A DNA stretch of 64,000 bases from assembly GCF_945859705.1 (NCBI RefSeq), contig NC_079138.1:1178001-1242000 (forward strand), written 5' to 3'. Positions within the stretch are counted from its first letter, which is position 1, and each line of letters opens with the position of its first letter. This document shows, piece after piece, positions 1-11,790 of the stretch. The translations under genes and the position numbers were made by a program. The notes under the pieces were generated by a model. It was not told where the DNA came from, did not search any database, and saw nothing but the letters and a program-made list of their open reading frames with translations. Source of the DNA: Episyrphus balteatus. Lineage: Eukaryota > Arthropoda > Insecta > Diptera > Syrphidae.

Positions 1-277
1 TATAAGAAAATTAAAAAGCTTCTTAGTCTTGTCGGCTGAAAAAAATTTAGATGGCATTTCCTTTCTATGGAACTAATTCACATCTGTATATTGTTTGTAT
101 TGTAATTATGTTATAACCCTTAAAATGTTAAATAAAAACAATTCCTATTTCCTTACTTCAGGTATTCATTAAACATAACAAAAACAAGAAAATTTAGACA
201 AACAACCTTTAACTGTTTACAAATTAGATTATGTTCCTCAAATTATTTTTAACTATTTTATTCATTTAAAGATTCAG
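1..277 (+). other. mGluR: 3' end of an mGluR intron
   Basis: AT-rich sequence without a usable reading frame. It ends in a pyrimidine-poor but AG-terminated acceptor at 276-277, directly before the in-frame sequence of the receptor exon. Nothing else is seen here. Confidence 0.6.
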
Positions 278-743
278 ATAACAACATTGTGCATATCGAT
301 AAGTTTGAGTGCATCGGTGGCTCTCATTTGTCTTTATTCGCCTAAGGTCTACATCTTGGTCTTTCAACCAGACAAAAACATTCGGAAACTAACTATGAAC
401 AGCACTGTCTACAGAAAATCTGCTGCTTGCGCTGCGAGTGGAAGTGCAACTGCTGTTGCATCAAGTAATCCAGGAGCTGGAGGAGCTGGTGGAAGTGGTA
501 GTGTCAATGGTTTTCCTGCTGCTTTAGGTGGTGGCTGTGCTGCTGCTAGTCCTCCACCAACACCAGCTTTAACATGCTTACAAAGTTCCCTTAACAGTGG
601 TGATGCTGCTGTTGGAGCAAATCAAGGCCTTGTCTTACATCATTTAGCCAACGAGCAGCTGTCCCTTGAAACACGACCAGGACCTAGTGGCTTGGGTCGA
701 AATTGCAACTGTCATAATCGATTTAATGAGAATCATAAATGCG
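278..743 (+). CDS. mGluR: metabotropic glutamate receptor, exon for TM7 and cytoplasmic tail (partial gene)
   Basis: Class C G-protein-coupled receptor for glutamate, acting at the plasma membrane of neurons. The exon opens with ITTLCISISLSASVALICLY, the seventh transmembrane helix, followed by SPKVYILVFQPDKNIRKLTM, the family's helix-7 end and start of the intracellular tail (PKVYI plus a basic juxtamembrane stretch). NSTVYRKSAAC resembles what I remember of the Drosophila receptor. The rest of the tail is low-complexity Gly/Ala/Ser/Pro, ending in a Cys/His/Asn-rich patch (NCNCHNRFNENHKC). The ligand-binding Venus-flytrap, Cys-rich region and TM1-6 lie upstream of the window. The frame is open from the acceptor at 276-277. 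It could stop at 752-754 after three more codons, but a strong donor (GTAAGT) begins at 744, so I end the exon at 743 in phase 1. Base composition is much less AT-rich than its surroundings. Confidence 0.85.
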
Positions 744-1339
744 GTAAGTGCTAGAGAAGGAAAACACATCCCACAAGCATCAAACTTCAAACAAAAACTA
801 ACTACCTACTGAATCCATTCAATTTATTGTTTTCATGAACTTTTAAATGTTAACCAAAAACAATTACGTTGCTGTTAATTTACTCTTTCCAAACCTACCT
901 AAAATGATAATCTCTTGTGTGATTAATGTTAGTGTTACAAAAAAAATATTAAAATTTGATTGGCTATAAACAAAAAAACATTATGTTTGTAAATGTAAAT
1001 GAGTAGATACATACAAAAAAAAGGTTCAAAGTACAAAATAGCTATTATACATACATACAATTATATTGTAAAGAAAAATATCATAAAAGGTACGCAATGG
1101 GTCTTCCTGAAAATCTTTGAATTGTTTTCTGTTGTTGTTACCATGCGAGCAAAAAATTTAAAGGTTACAAAGCTTATAAATTCAATTTATTTAATTAATT
1201 TGACTTGAAAATGAAAAGGTGATTAACACACCCGAAAGTTGTTTGGCACGCTTAACAAATAGAAGCATATTTTATAAAGAAATACAGTTTGCAATTGCAT
1301 TGCAATGCATGATGTACTGCATTCTGCATACACAGGGTG

Positions 1340-1705
1340 ATTCAGGAGGAATGTGGAGGGCGACCGGGGGGTAGTTTATTCCCACTCATTTAGCCGGGAG
1401 GGGCAGTTTAAAAAAAATTGACTTTATTTGGAAAAAAAATATAAAAAATCAACGGTTACCTACAGTACTTTTTTGAAATGAAAAAAAACCTCGTTCATAA
1501 AAATTAAAATTTTAAATAAAGCCATTACATGGTTTTTACACAAATTTATTATCAAAATCAAAATTTTGAAAAAATGTAAATAATACAATAAATATTTGTT
1601 TTTAGATAAAAACAGAAAACCGAATCCAAAAATATAGTGTCGTTATCGAGAAATTAACAAAAAACCAAAACTACTTTTTTTTTAAATAAATCTCTTTATT
1701 TTTTG
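1340..1705 (-). repeat. dispersed repeat, related to 24305-24570
   Basis: Contains GTTTATTCCCACTCATTTAG and GCCGGGAGGGGCAG near its left end and, near 1605-1700, a segment whose reverse complement recurs at about 24476-24570 (AAGTAGTTTTGGTTTTTTGT). The two loci are diverged and in opposite orientation. Limits are approximate. Probably a non-autonomous transposon; no terminal repeats were resolved. Confidence 0.5.
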
Positions 1706-2424
1706 TTTTACGTGGCTGGACTTGTTTATAAATTAATTTATGAAACATTTACCTTTCGTCTATTATTGTTAAACATTCAGACTTGAATAAGGAAACAAAA
1801 ATGTGACACAGTATTGGATTAGCATTGAATTGATCAAATTTTTTAATGCGCTTTTATTAGCTTCACTTGTAACTGAAAAATTAACTAATTAAACCTAAGT
1901 AGTATACACGATTTGAAGATCTTGTTATATTGGTCAAACTGTCAACAGTCTTCCAATAGCAAACAATGAGCTGCCAATTGTCAATTTCCTATACCAAGTG
2001 AAAATTGTCTGTTTATATGGTAGGATCATTTTATCAAAAAATTAGACAAATCAATGGGAGAAAAACAGCTGACATCTGTCGCCAATTTTGTGTCATCTAA
2101 TTAAAAATTGTTTGTTTACATGGTTGGAAGACTTTAAAAACCAAAAAATTGGTAGACTCATTGGAAGACAATTTTCTTGGCAGAAAACGGAAAATGTGAA
2201 AGTTGGATTGAGAAAGGAAAAAATCGTATGGGAGAGGGTCGATTTCTCTCAATTCAATTGAAAAAAATGATTAAATATTTCATTTACAATGACGTTCTAT
2301 ACCTTTTAGCAAAGCCAATAAATTTTTCCTTTTTAAATAAAGCCGTTTCAATGAATAGTGCTTAAAAAATGTATTTTCAATTTCAAAATTTTAAAGAAAA
2401 AGTACAAATGAAATTTTATTTTTT

Positions 2425-2872
2425 CTGGGTGGAATCTTTTCACGTGAAACTCTCATAAGGGCTGAATATGTTTTCTGGGAACATATCGTCGCTTGAAAAG
2501 CAAAGTGACTGTTATCAACTTAATTCGACACTAGTGCAAGCGGGGCCTTAAGGTGGTATAGGGCTCAACCACTAGAACGACTCAACGAACAAACCAAGCT
2601 TTGTACATTTTTTAACTGTATAAATGGTCCAAAAACGGAACATAGACCGACAGAAGAAAATACTATTTCGGACAACCTTCATAATTGTCTCGGTTCCTCT
2701 ATTTTGCGATAAATTGTGTACTACCAAATGCAATTCCATCTTATTAACAATTTCCATAACTGCAGCAAATATGCTTCCAAATCATTCTTCGTAAATAGTT
2801 CAGTCAATGCGAAAAATCTGAAAAATGTTGTGACGTCAGCTTAGTTTGGATGCAGCATAGAAGAAATTATCT
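2425..2872 (-). repeat. inverted copy of the interior of the hAT-like element at 20298-21519
   Basis: The reverse complement of this stretch matches about 20654-21060 over some 400 bp, with substitutions and small indels. Shared landmarks are CCAAACTAAGCTGACGTCAC, GAAGAATGATTTGGAAGCAT and CTTAAGGCCCCGCTTGCACT. Similar short open frames seen in both copies are a by-product of this repeat and are interrupted, so I do not call a gene. Confidence 0.75.
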
Positions 2873-3168
2873 TCTGATGTTATTTATTGTGTATTTTATT
2901 GGGCACTTTGATACTAGTTTGCAGTCGACCCTGATATTTTGTTTATTATACATAGCTACCAATAAAAATGTATCAAATTACTTCAAATTTTTTGTTTTAA
3001 AGCTTACATAAACAATGTTAAAATAGTACCATTGAGTTGAGTATATAAACTCAATGAAAGTAAGTAGGTAGGTACTCACCAGTACAGAAATACAGAAAGC
3101 GGTTAAGTCGTTTAAAGTCGTTTTAAATTATCAAAAGTTGACTTTCATTTCAAAGAAATATTTTCTAG

Positions 3169-3278
3169 AGTCGGCTCCCATTCTAACGATGGTAGAGTAT
3201 GTAAGTTCTAAAAGTTTGAAAATTTGTGCCAAAGATATTAAAAATCAAACAAATTTAATGCTCTTGGTAAAAGCTTAG
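3169..3278 (+). CDS. mGluR: probable terminal coding exon of mGluR (C-terminus)
   Basis: Acceptor TTTTCTAG ends at 3168. Joining position 743 (one base of a codon) to 3169 gives GAG (Glu) and then an uninterrupted 35-codon frame, SAPILTMVEYVSSKSLKICA followed by KDIKNQTNLMLLVKA and a TAG at 3276-3278. An open frame of this length and composition, in the right phase behind a good acceptor, is unusual in such AT-rich DNA, and a hydrophobic C-terminus suits a receptor tail. I infer the link to mGluR from phase and position only; the C-terminal residues are not a motif I can independently confirm. A second GTAAGT inside (3201) could be a cryptic donor. Confidence 0.55.
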
Positions 3279-4431
3279 TTTCCACTGTGTGTACTGTGTT
3301 GAGCTTTTCTAGATTCAAACAAAATTAAAAATTAAACTTACACATTACTTTACTTACTCATTTATTAACTTACCAAATTTATGTATAGCAATGTGTACTT
3401 ATAAGAACACTAGATCGTAAGAACACTCTAGATCTCGCAATAACTTTTGATTCCAGTTATTTTCACAAAAAGACAATGAAAAAATCCATACCAAAATGAT
3501 TAAATCTAAGATTTAACGAATATAACGATATACATATATAAATTTAATTTTTCAATACGAACATAACAGATAGAGAAAAGCCTGAAATTCAGCTAAAACT
3601 TATGTAGGTACTTGTATAGGCTCAAAATAAACTAATTATAATAAAACTAATTGATATTAAATGTTAATTAAATATATAATGCATGCATGTGGAAAAAAAA
3701 AGGATTTAATATTAGTGCTTGTTTAGTGTATTGAGTGTATGTAGATGTATGAAGTTTAATTTTGCTCAATAGATGTAATAAGAAAAAGAAACATTATGTA
3801 GAAATATATGAAAACAAGGAAAGGATTAAGAAAAAAAACTTCGAATTAAAAAACTAACTTAACATAATTAAATAATTTTTGTTCTAAAATTAATATTAAA
3901 AGTTCGTTAAGATAGTTATATATCTAGACTGCAACACAAGCAAACAATGAAAAAAAAATGTAAACACACAAAAAAGTCGTGTAAAATAAAAGATTTATTA
4001 GATATAAGTACCTACATGGTTAAGAAGTGATATACATATACTCGTATATATATTTTGATTTAATAATACTGTTTTCTTATACACAAGTTCATTGAAATAT
4101 GCTTAAAAAATATATAATAATTTGTTTCATAATTTAAAATTTGATACAAATCGTTTTCCTATTTAAAAAAAAACTGTCAATTAAAAAAACTTTTCTAGAC
4201 AAAACATGTTTAGAAAAAATTTTTAAGTTGTGATTACAGACAAATATACTAAGAAAAACTACGTAATAATTTAAAGCAAGATAAAATAAACATAAAAATA
4301 AAAACGTATCAAAAAGTATTCAAGTTCTTTAAAATCTAACTATAAATGTGTGACTAGTGATTAAGAGCATCTATAATTACTAATTAATGTAATGAAACAA
4401 AACATAAATGGACTTCTGAGGAATAAATAAA
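3279..4431 (+). other. mGluR: candidate mGluR 3' UTR
   Basis: Very AT-rich, without obvious repeats or reading frames. Poly(A) signals AATAAA occur at 3626 and, in tandem, at 4422 and 4426. Which one is used cannot be decided from the sequence. Confidence 0.35.
4422..4431 (+). terminator. tandem poly(A) signals, possible end of mGluR mRNA
   Basis: Two overlapping AATAAA hexamers. No clear GU-rich downstream element was singled out, and other AATAAA copies exist upstream. Confidence 0.25.
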
Positions 4432-5242
4432 ATGGAAGTAATAAGATCGTCCCACCTTATTTGCAACATGCAAATGTAAAAAAAAATCTTTTATTTGTGT
4501 AATTTATTTGGCTATAGATATATGTAAGGGATCACTCTAAAACTCGTAAGCCTAGCTGAACTGCTGAACCGTTTTTTTTTTTTAAGACGTGGAAAGCTCG
4601 TGGTGGAGTGTTTGAAAATAACAGGAATAGCTATTGATATACAATGCAATTGTGTGCTAAATCCAAGTATTTTAAGGACTTCCATATTGGAGGTGGTAGT
4701 TTACTCGTGAGTAGAAATCTAGTAATTTGTTTAGTTGGTTTAGTTTTAATTACTTCTTTATTTCTTAGTATAATAACATTTTGTAATAATTATTAATTTC
4801 TTAAGCCTAATTGGTATGGCCTTTATGGCCGTCAACCAGACTGACATTTTGAAATATAATTACATTGATATAAATACAGAAAGTCTTAAAATTTTTTTTA
4901 AGCTATTGCATAGATTTTATCGCACGCCTTTGCATGGGGAGCGAACCAAGAAATTTCGTAACGAAAATTTATTACGCCACACACTTAGGCTAAACGTGTA
5001 TGGTATGTGTGTATATGTATATGGTACAATTGTACGAAGCTTGCATGGATCGAGACGAACGAGAGCAAGCAAGCAGCTGTTTGTGTGAATGGTTTTGGTT
5101 CAGACAGAGAGGGTTATATAAATTGTGTTAGACAACAAAGAGAGGAGTAAGGAAGAAGACCATAAATGCTGTGTCTGCAATTTAATTCTTGGATACATGT
5201 TTTGGACCTATAAGTAAAATCTGATGGTTGAAATTTTCAAGC

Positions 5243-5321
5243 AACCCCACAGGCGGATCACTAGTGTAAATCAGATACGTAGGACAGTTTTGATCCCCTC
5301 GACATCGAGATCATGACAGCT
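5243..5321 (+). repeat. left part of a dispersed repeat split by the foldback element
   Basis: CCCCTCGACATCGAGATCAT and neighbouring CGGATCACTAGTG match, in reverse complement, the uninterrupted copy at 11228-11345. The repeat resumes after the foldback element as CCGAGAAAAGGAAGAAGAAG at about 6420-6440. Confidence 0.75.
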
Positions 5322-6414
5322 AGCCCAGTCGAATTAAACATTTCAAATGGAAAAAAATTAGATCGTGCAATTTTTTTTCATAGGACGATAGGCCATTTTT
5401 GATTTTTGACAAAAATTATATATGTAAAACTTGTAGAAAATTTTATTTTCTATAACTTTTGTCTTAATAAATTTTTCTATTGACCCATATTTTTCGAATT
5501 AATTTGAATAAACTAAACCCCTACTCAGCTTAAACTTTATACCCGCTTTGATTATAGATTTTAAAATCAACGCAATATGGGAGTGTTTTTATATGTTTTT
5601 GGGGATGATAAATCTAGCTGTATTCTTAGTTTTTGTAAATTCCTGAAATTTTATAAACAAAAGGAACTATCTCAAAATCGGTAAGTGTCGTTTTAAACAA
5701 AATAAGTAAATATTATAATTGATGTCTATCAAGACAATTAAGTCTTTGAATTTTTCAAATCGGTTCATTAATGCCTGAGATATGACCAATTGTTTATAAT
5801 AAAAGCTTAAAAGAGAGAGTGAGTTATAAACAATTGGTCATATCTCAGGCATTAATGAAACGATTTGAAAAATTCAAAGACTTAATTGTCTTGCTAGACA
5901 TCAATTATAATATTTACTTATTTTGTTTAAAACGACACTTACCGATTTTGAGATAGTTTCTTTTGCTTATAAAATTTCAGGAATTTGCAAAAACTAACAA
6001 TACAGCTAGATTTATCATCCCCAAAAACATATAAAAACACTCCCATATTGCGTTTTTTTTTTAAATCTATAGTCAAAGCGGGTATAAAGTTTAAGCTGAG
6101 TAGGGGTGTAGTTTATTTAAATTAATTCGAAAAATATGGGTCATATAGAAAAATTTATTAAGACAAAAGTTATAGAAAATAAAATTTTCTACAAGTTTTA
6201 CATATATAATTTTTGTCAAAAATCAAAAATGGCCGAGTTATTCACTAAAACGTGTTTTATCTTTAATCCAAGATGGCGGCTTAAGCACAATGTCGATTTT
6301 CCCGAAAAACTGGTTTTAAGCTCTCAGTGATCATCTCTATCGTCCTATGAAAAAAAATTGCACGATCTAATTTTTTCCATTTCAGCTTAAATTTTTGTAC
6401 ATCCCGACTGGGCT
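5322..6414. mobile_element. foldback (long inverted repeat) element, about 1.1 kb
   Basis: Ends in the perfect 10-bp inverted repeat AGCCCAGTCG / CGACTGGGCT. The arms pair over most of their length: about 5322-5798 with about 5825-6414, loop about 26 nt. The right arm has roughly 100 bp (about 6230-6330) missing from the left. Flanks are AGCT on both sides (5318-5321 and 6416-6419), with one extra A at 6415. The insertion interrupts a repeat whose empty form is at 11228-11345, so both ends are well supported. It has no coding capacity. The class is unassigned: a non-autonomous foldback transposon or MITE relative. Confidence 0.85.
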
Positions 6415-6519
6415 AAGCTCCGAGAAAAGGAAGAAGAAGAAGCTTTTTTCAAAAATAACAGTTACTTTTTTATTTGCAACCACAAATAAGGCTATGTGAA
6501 GCTGGCACCCCCAAATGCA

Positions 6520-7500
6520 AATTTTGTTTAGCCCAAGATTTGTTTTCGTTAGCACACCCTTAGTTTTAAAATTATAACGGAATTATTTTTTTCACCTTAA
6601 AAAAGACAAAAAATAAATTTTTTTATTCAGTGTAAAAATTGTTGGTTCGATTGCCCAACGTTAGCCCAGGATAGCCCAGCTTTTTTTTTTTTCTTGATTG
6701 CACTATTTTTTCAAAATATACATAAATATATATAAATATATATAAAACACTTTTTTTCATATCAGAAACCGAAAAAATTTGAATTTTTTTTTCCTGTGAA
6801 AAAATCGTTAGTTTAAAACCGTGGTTTGTTTGCCCAAGGTTTGCCAGGATAGCCTAACTTTTATTTTTGCTATCCTACTCTTAGTTTAAAAATTATAGAA
6901 GAATTAGTTTTTATTCACCACACAAAAAAAGTACGTATACACCTCAGTGACCCTTTTTTTAATTTATAATAAAGAACAATTAAATCCACTGGTGTTTGCA
7001 TTGCGCTTCAAATGTTTTTAATTTGAATTGACATTTTTACTTGAGTGAATGTAGTCCATATAACATTCCTGTTAAGAAGCTTAAGTTGACATTTAACATT
7101 AAAACCAGAACATACAAATAATTTTCAAAAATCAATTATTTTTTTGTTTGCCATATAGCTAAGTACCTAGAAAAGCTACATGCTTAGTAGAATATATCCA
7201 AACGTATTTCAAAAGTAACAACAAATATGAAATGGTGTGAAGTGATTTCTTTTTCAGAACACGAAAAAACACTTTTTTCAAAGTACCTACCAACTTCTTA
7301 AAAATCAAAATTTGTTTTTTTCAGTGTAAAATTTATCCTTTTTTCATTTTTTCTCAATTAACTATTCTAACTCCAACTAATTTCATCACTTGTTTTCGTT
7401 AGCCCACCCATAGTTTAAAAGTTATAACAAAAAACTATTTTCAAAGTTCCAACTTCTTAAAAATCAAAATTTGTGTTCAGCACACAAAAAACTTTTAGAA
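6520..7500. repeat. degenerate, locally repeated AT-rich sequence
   Basis: Variants of TTTTCGTTAGCACACCCTTA plus AGTTTAAAATTATA and of CCCAGGATAGCCCAGC recur at about 6540, 6660, 6830-6870 and 7390, and AACTTCTTAAAAATCAAAAT occurs at about 7300 and 7450. This looks like an old, diverged tandem or nested repeat. No frame of interest. Confidence 0.35.
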
Positions 7501-8459
7501 ATTTTTTACAAAATAAAAGTTTAATGTTGTTAACCTTTGTAATATATGTTCAAATTAAGCGCATTTGCATAACAATGCTAATTTTCAATTGATGTTTAAG
7601 GTCTAACAATTCCAACAAGAGAAGAGTCTACCATGGTCAAAAATTATTTGAGGAGGCTCGAAGATAGAGATATTTTATTATTGGTTGTATATTGTGCTCA
7701 ATTGGGATTTTAAGAAAAAAAAAAAAACAATTAAATAAATTAGATTTCACTATTTGTCAAAACTTACGCTTTGTGACAAAAAACTAACATATAAAGATTA
7801 CTTTAGTCAAGTCTTAATACGTTTTGTCGGACATAGTTAAGAGGACTACTTTTTTTCTCCATTATATATACCTACCCCCAAAATCTAGATTTACGGCAGA
7901 CAAAAACAATATGGGTATTCCCGATTCGATTCAAATGGTCTCGTATCGTTGCAAAAGTGTAACATTTTCTTACACTAAAACCATTGTATATATAAGGTCT
8001 GTTCGTTGTTTTCCCGCTCCAGGGCACCCTTAATCATGTCAATCAACTGTCAAAAAAATCAGAGTTTCTCGAGTTTCATCAGCCGATTTCTGTTTTGAAA
8101 TTTTTTTTATTTAGTTTCTTAATTCATGAATTTTGTGAAAAATCTCATATTTCACACACAAATTTTGTATCCACAAACGACAAATCTCTTTTCGCACTCC
8201 AAACAATTTTTTTTCTTAAATGACAACAGCTGATTTGATTTTGATAAATCTGAATTCCGCGCTCTGACAAAATACCCAGAGTCATTCAGGGTGCGTTCAG
8301 AGCGAACATCGAACACAGAGAAAATAACTCTGGTTGAAAAAGGAGCTACAAAAAACGTTTGACAACGGATTCGGAGCGACCCAGAGTTTCCTAGAGCTCA
8401 CAACGAACAAACCTAAATATACAATGCTAAAACAATCAAATATAGGTACAGACTACAAT

Positions 8460-8700
8460 TTTTTTACACTTTTGTACTTTTGCTTTGGATTTGGTTTTGA
8501 TTTTGGTTTTATGTACATTTGGATTTAGTTTTGATATTGGTTTTGCATTTGGATTTGGTTTTGATATTGGTTTTGGTTTAGGTTTTGAGGTTGGCTTTGG
8601 ATTTGGACCTGGTTGTGGTTTGTGTTAAAGATTTGGTTTTGTGTTTCGTTTTGGATTTGGGATGGGTTTTGATTTTGGTTTTGGTTTTAGCACAGACAAG
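8460..8700 (+). repeat. TTTGG/TTTTG minisatellite-like tract
   Basis: About 240 bp of imperfect units such as GGATTTGGTTTTGATTTTGG, interrupted by small variants. G is concentrated on the + strand. Open frames here on either strand are a consequence of the repeat and are not genes. Confidence 0.75.
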
Positions 8701-8766
8701 ACAAATGGAATGGTTTCCATTCCGGTGACGAGATTTAGCTAACATTGTATATATATATATATGTAT

Positions 8767-9031
8767 AAAATACTTTAGCGACATTTTTTGGTAGATCTGC
8801 ATTTCAATTTTCTGCATAAGGTTCAAATTTAAAATAAACTAGCGATCCCAGCGGTGGCGACGAAAAACAGAAAATTGTGCTTCATGAGAGTACTATAGGA
8901 ATATATATACAATGGTACCATTGTATTGTATATATAGGAATATATATACAATGGTACCATTGTATATTTATTCCTATAGTACGCAGGAAATTGAAATGCA
9001 GATCTACCAAAAGATGTAGCTAAAGTATTTT
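8767..9031. repeat. inverted repeat with palindromic AT core
   Basis: Arms about 8767-8812 and 8988-9031 share AGATCTGCATTTCAATTTTC and its complement (roughly 45 bp, a few mismatches). Between them, AATATATATACAATGGTACC palindromes repeat at about 8900-8976, and related units continue to about 9100. Probably a decayed MITE or hairpin; no function is implied. Confidence 0.6.
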
Positions 9032-9419
9032 CTTCGGTTGATAGTACTGTAGAAATATATGTACAATGAGAGTACTATAGGAATATATATACAATGGGTA
9101 TAATGCGATTAATTCTTTTCTCTCGCCAATACAGGTTTGTGCTTTGAATTTAAACATGATTTTGGTTTGTGTATGAACTTGAATAGCTTAAATAGCTCAC
9201 TTCAGACACCCACCTTTCAATAAATATGTACAGAAATAAAAATAAAGGTTAGTGTTTTGATTTTTTAATTATTATTTTATGCATTTATTCGTCTAATTGA
9301 GCACATAAATTATTTGTTTGAGCAAAACCTCACAGTTGAATGTGTTGGTGCGGGTGCCATTTAAAATGCACTGGAAAACTAAAACATATAAGCACTGTGG
9401 AGTTTTTCTCTCATTGCAG

Positions 9420-9601
9420 CTAGTAGGGTGGAAGAGAAAAACCCCCGAAGTCGCGTCTCTAGGTATTCCTTTCTCTATGATGTAAACAATGCAAACATTA
9501 AAGAAGCTGTGGTGAATCTTGTCGTTGAAGGAATTGGGGAAGACTTAAGTGTAAACGATATTGAATCTTGTTACGTCAAGCCAAAGCCAGAAAAACCTTA
9601 G
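9420..9601 (+). pseudogene. orphan exon-like open frame, unrecognised
   Basis: A good acceptor (CTCTCATTGCAG, AG at 9418-9419) precedes a frame open for about 60 codons, ending in TAG at 9599-9601. Part of it reads NIKEAVVNLVVEGIGEDLSV and then NDIESCYVKPKPEKP. The residue mix looks protein-like and less AT-biased than its surroundings. No partner exon or start was found, and I do not recognise the family. It could be a decayed transposon ORF, a captured host exon, or chance. Confidence 0.25.
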
Positions 9602-11227
9602 GCTGCTAATATTGAATGTATAAAACTCTTTTCTCTTGCTAAAAAACAAAAAAAAAAAATATGAATACGATGTATTCCAAGAAAATCAAATTATCAGCAA
9701 AAAAAATATTTGGATATGATCCCAGTAAAAATGACATTACAAAACAGCGCTCACTTTACATTATCATTTTTTTTAATATACTTTTTGTGTGAATGTAAGT
9801 CCCATCTGTATAGGGAATTTTCAAATTTAGTCCTTGTCTTTTTGTCTTATACGCCGACAGCGTCCTTTTAACCTGACAGACGTTTAAAGAATATAGGGGT
9901 TCAGAAACCAAAGTACATATGAAATTGCATCCAATTCTTTGTGGAGCGAAATCAGTTCTTCTGCTCCACCTCAACATTTAGATGTAAAAGGCACAAGGTC
10001 GCTTGTGCCAGTATCAGCGTTTCTTCAAGCACCACTTAGGTACTCTTATTTCTGAGCAAGAACAAAAACAAGTAGCATATTGGTAATTGCATTACTATGA
10101 TTTCGATTGTATGAGAGCAAAACGAACTTCTTCTAGACTTTCGTCAGGAATCAGAAAGCTCGACAAGTACATATATGAACGAAATTAAGAATTTTTATAA
10201 AAAATAAAAATATGTATCTGTTTTTTTTAGGTTGAATTTGTTTTATTATATAGAATGCGTTAATTTTACATAAATTTTGATATACATAGTTTGAACAAAC
10301 TAATTTTGTTTTTTAATTCTAACAAAAACGGACTGATTAAAATAAATTGAACTAAAATGAACTTGTTCAGAACTAGTTCAGTAGCGTGATGATTTGAACT
10401 AAAGCGATCGATCACAAAAAATACAGAGAAATTGATAACCTCCTCCTTTTTGGAAGTCGGTTAAAAAAAAGTATCACACCAAATTGCCACCTCTAGCTAA
10501 GTGCCGGCAGGGACTTGGGTTCCCCTTGCCCTCCCAACTGCACCACTATCTTTCTGTTATCATCGTACCACTTATTAAAGAATTAGACTAAAAAAAAATG
10601 TTTTCTTTTTTATTGTTCCTATAATTTTGTGTGAAATTATTTACGAATCGATATCATCAAAATACAATTCAAAATGGTTATAGAATAGGTGAGAAATACC
10701 AGTGCCTTCACATTTCGAAAAAAAAAACACAAAGAGGACAAAATCGTTTCTCTTCTTTGCTTTTTTTTTTCTGAACGAATACTATTAAATAGAATAGTCA
10801 ATCACAAAAAAAAAATCCAGAACCGTAACTAGAAGTTATCCACACAAATTGACGATAGAATCGGTCAGGGCATGCTTCCGTTCATGGATGCCTCTGTGTC
10901 AGCCTATTGTTGTGCAATTTTATTATTAGCGTTTACATGGGGTGCTTAGTGTGTCCTTAAAGCAATTTTGTGTTTCTCTCTTTTTTTTAATAGTCCTTTG
11001 TATTGCTTATGTGTGACACACAAACACTTAAGAGCATTTCAAACGAATGAATAAAGAGGCCCTTGATGAGATTACTTTGTTGCGCTATTTAGCAGTCGAT
11101 GACACTTAGTTTTGTTTTCTTCTGAATTAAAAGCAGGTACAATTGTGAAAATTTAAATTTACCTACTAAATAATAAATTAAGGTACTGGTACATATATAC
11201 TTGCATAGTGTTTGAAAATTTACTTTT

Positions 11228-11345
11228 GCACTTCTTCTTCTTCTTTCTTTTTCTCGGCGCTGTTATGATCTCGATGTCGAGGGGATCATAACTATCCCAC
11301 GTTACTGGTTCACACTAGTGATCCGCTTGTGGGGTTCGCCGGGTT
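11228..11345 (-). repeat. intact copy of the repeat split at 5243-6440 (empty site)
   Basis: Reverse complement reads through the point where the foldback element sits at 5322-6414 (CATAACAGCGCCGAGAAAAA), so this is the pre-insertion state of the same repeat family. Confidence 0.7.
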
Positions 11346-11403
11346 GACCTCAGAAATCTTTTGCACTTACTTTTGCACTTATAATAATAAAATATATATA
11401 TAG

Positions 11404-11643
11404 TTTAAAAAACTAAAAATACGCTTTATCACGCAATGCAAACTATAAAATAATTTAATAAATAACTTCATTGACATATTGGAAATGGTAAGATCAAAAA
11501 GCGTCGAGCGCTTTGTTCAAACTTTATAGAAGTGCACGCAACAAAAATGCGCTCTACGCTTTTTGATCTAACCATTTCCAATAGGTCAATTAAATTATTG
11601 TATAGTTTTTAATGCGTGATAAAAGCGTATTTTTAGTTTTTTA
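11404..11643. mobile_element. MITE, copy 1 of a two-copy family
   Basis: Imperfect inverted repeat with ends TTTAAAAAACTAAAAATACG and its complement, about 240 bp, arms meeting near a core with GATCAAAAAGCGT and its complement. The second copy is at 43740-43971. No coding capacity. Family not assigned; a clear target duplication was not resolved. Confidence 0.8.
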
Positions 11644-11790
11644 CCGACTTCGAAAAACGAGGAGGTATTCAATTCGTCTGTATTTTTTCCTTTTTTTATG
11701 TTTGTTACCTCATAACTTTGGACTGAGTGAACCAATTTTGATAATTCTTTTTGTATTGGAAAGTTGCCACTTAGATTTTAGAATTTACAC
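11640..11790 (+). repeat. dispersed repeat (GAGGAGGTATTCAATTCGTC type), copy 1
   Basis: GAGGAGGTATTCAATTCGTC, then a T-rich tract and CTCATAACTTTGGACTGAGT with AACCAATTTTGATAATTCTT. Nearly the same sequence recurs at about 33765-33900 in the same orientation. It directly abuts the MITE ending at 11643. An imperfect relative is seen near 10440. Confidence 0.75.

Larger units (their letters stand above)
744..3168 (+). other. mGluR: probable last intron of mGluR
   Basis: Starts GTAAGT at 744 and ends TTTTCTAG at 3168. The reading frame is compatible across the two ends. It contains two dispersed repeats (about 1340-1705 and 2425-2872) and otherwise AT-rich DNA in which I see no gene. If the receptor instead stops at 752-754, this is 3' UTR and intergenic DNA. 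Confidence 0.5.

Noticed and set aside
287..402. In-frame start candidates at 287 or 395 for the receptor exon
   Set aside because: The frame is an internal exon of mGluR beginning at an acceptor at 277; the TM7 sequence starts before these codons, so neither is the true start.
2572..2757. 61-codon minus-strand frame similar to one at 20741-20935
   Set aside because: Similarity reflects shared transposon sequence; the frames are shifted and differ at start and end, so no conserved protein.
8460..8826. Open frames over the GGATTTGGTTTTG tract
   Set aside because: Direct product of a simple repeat, open on both strands.
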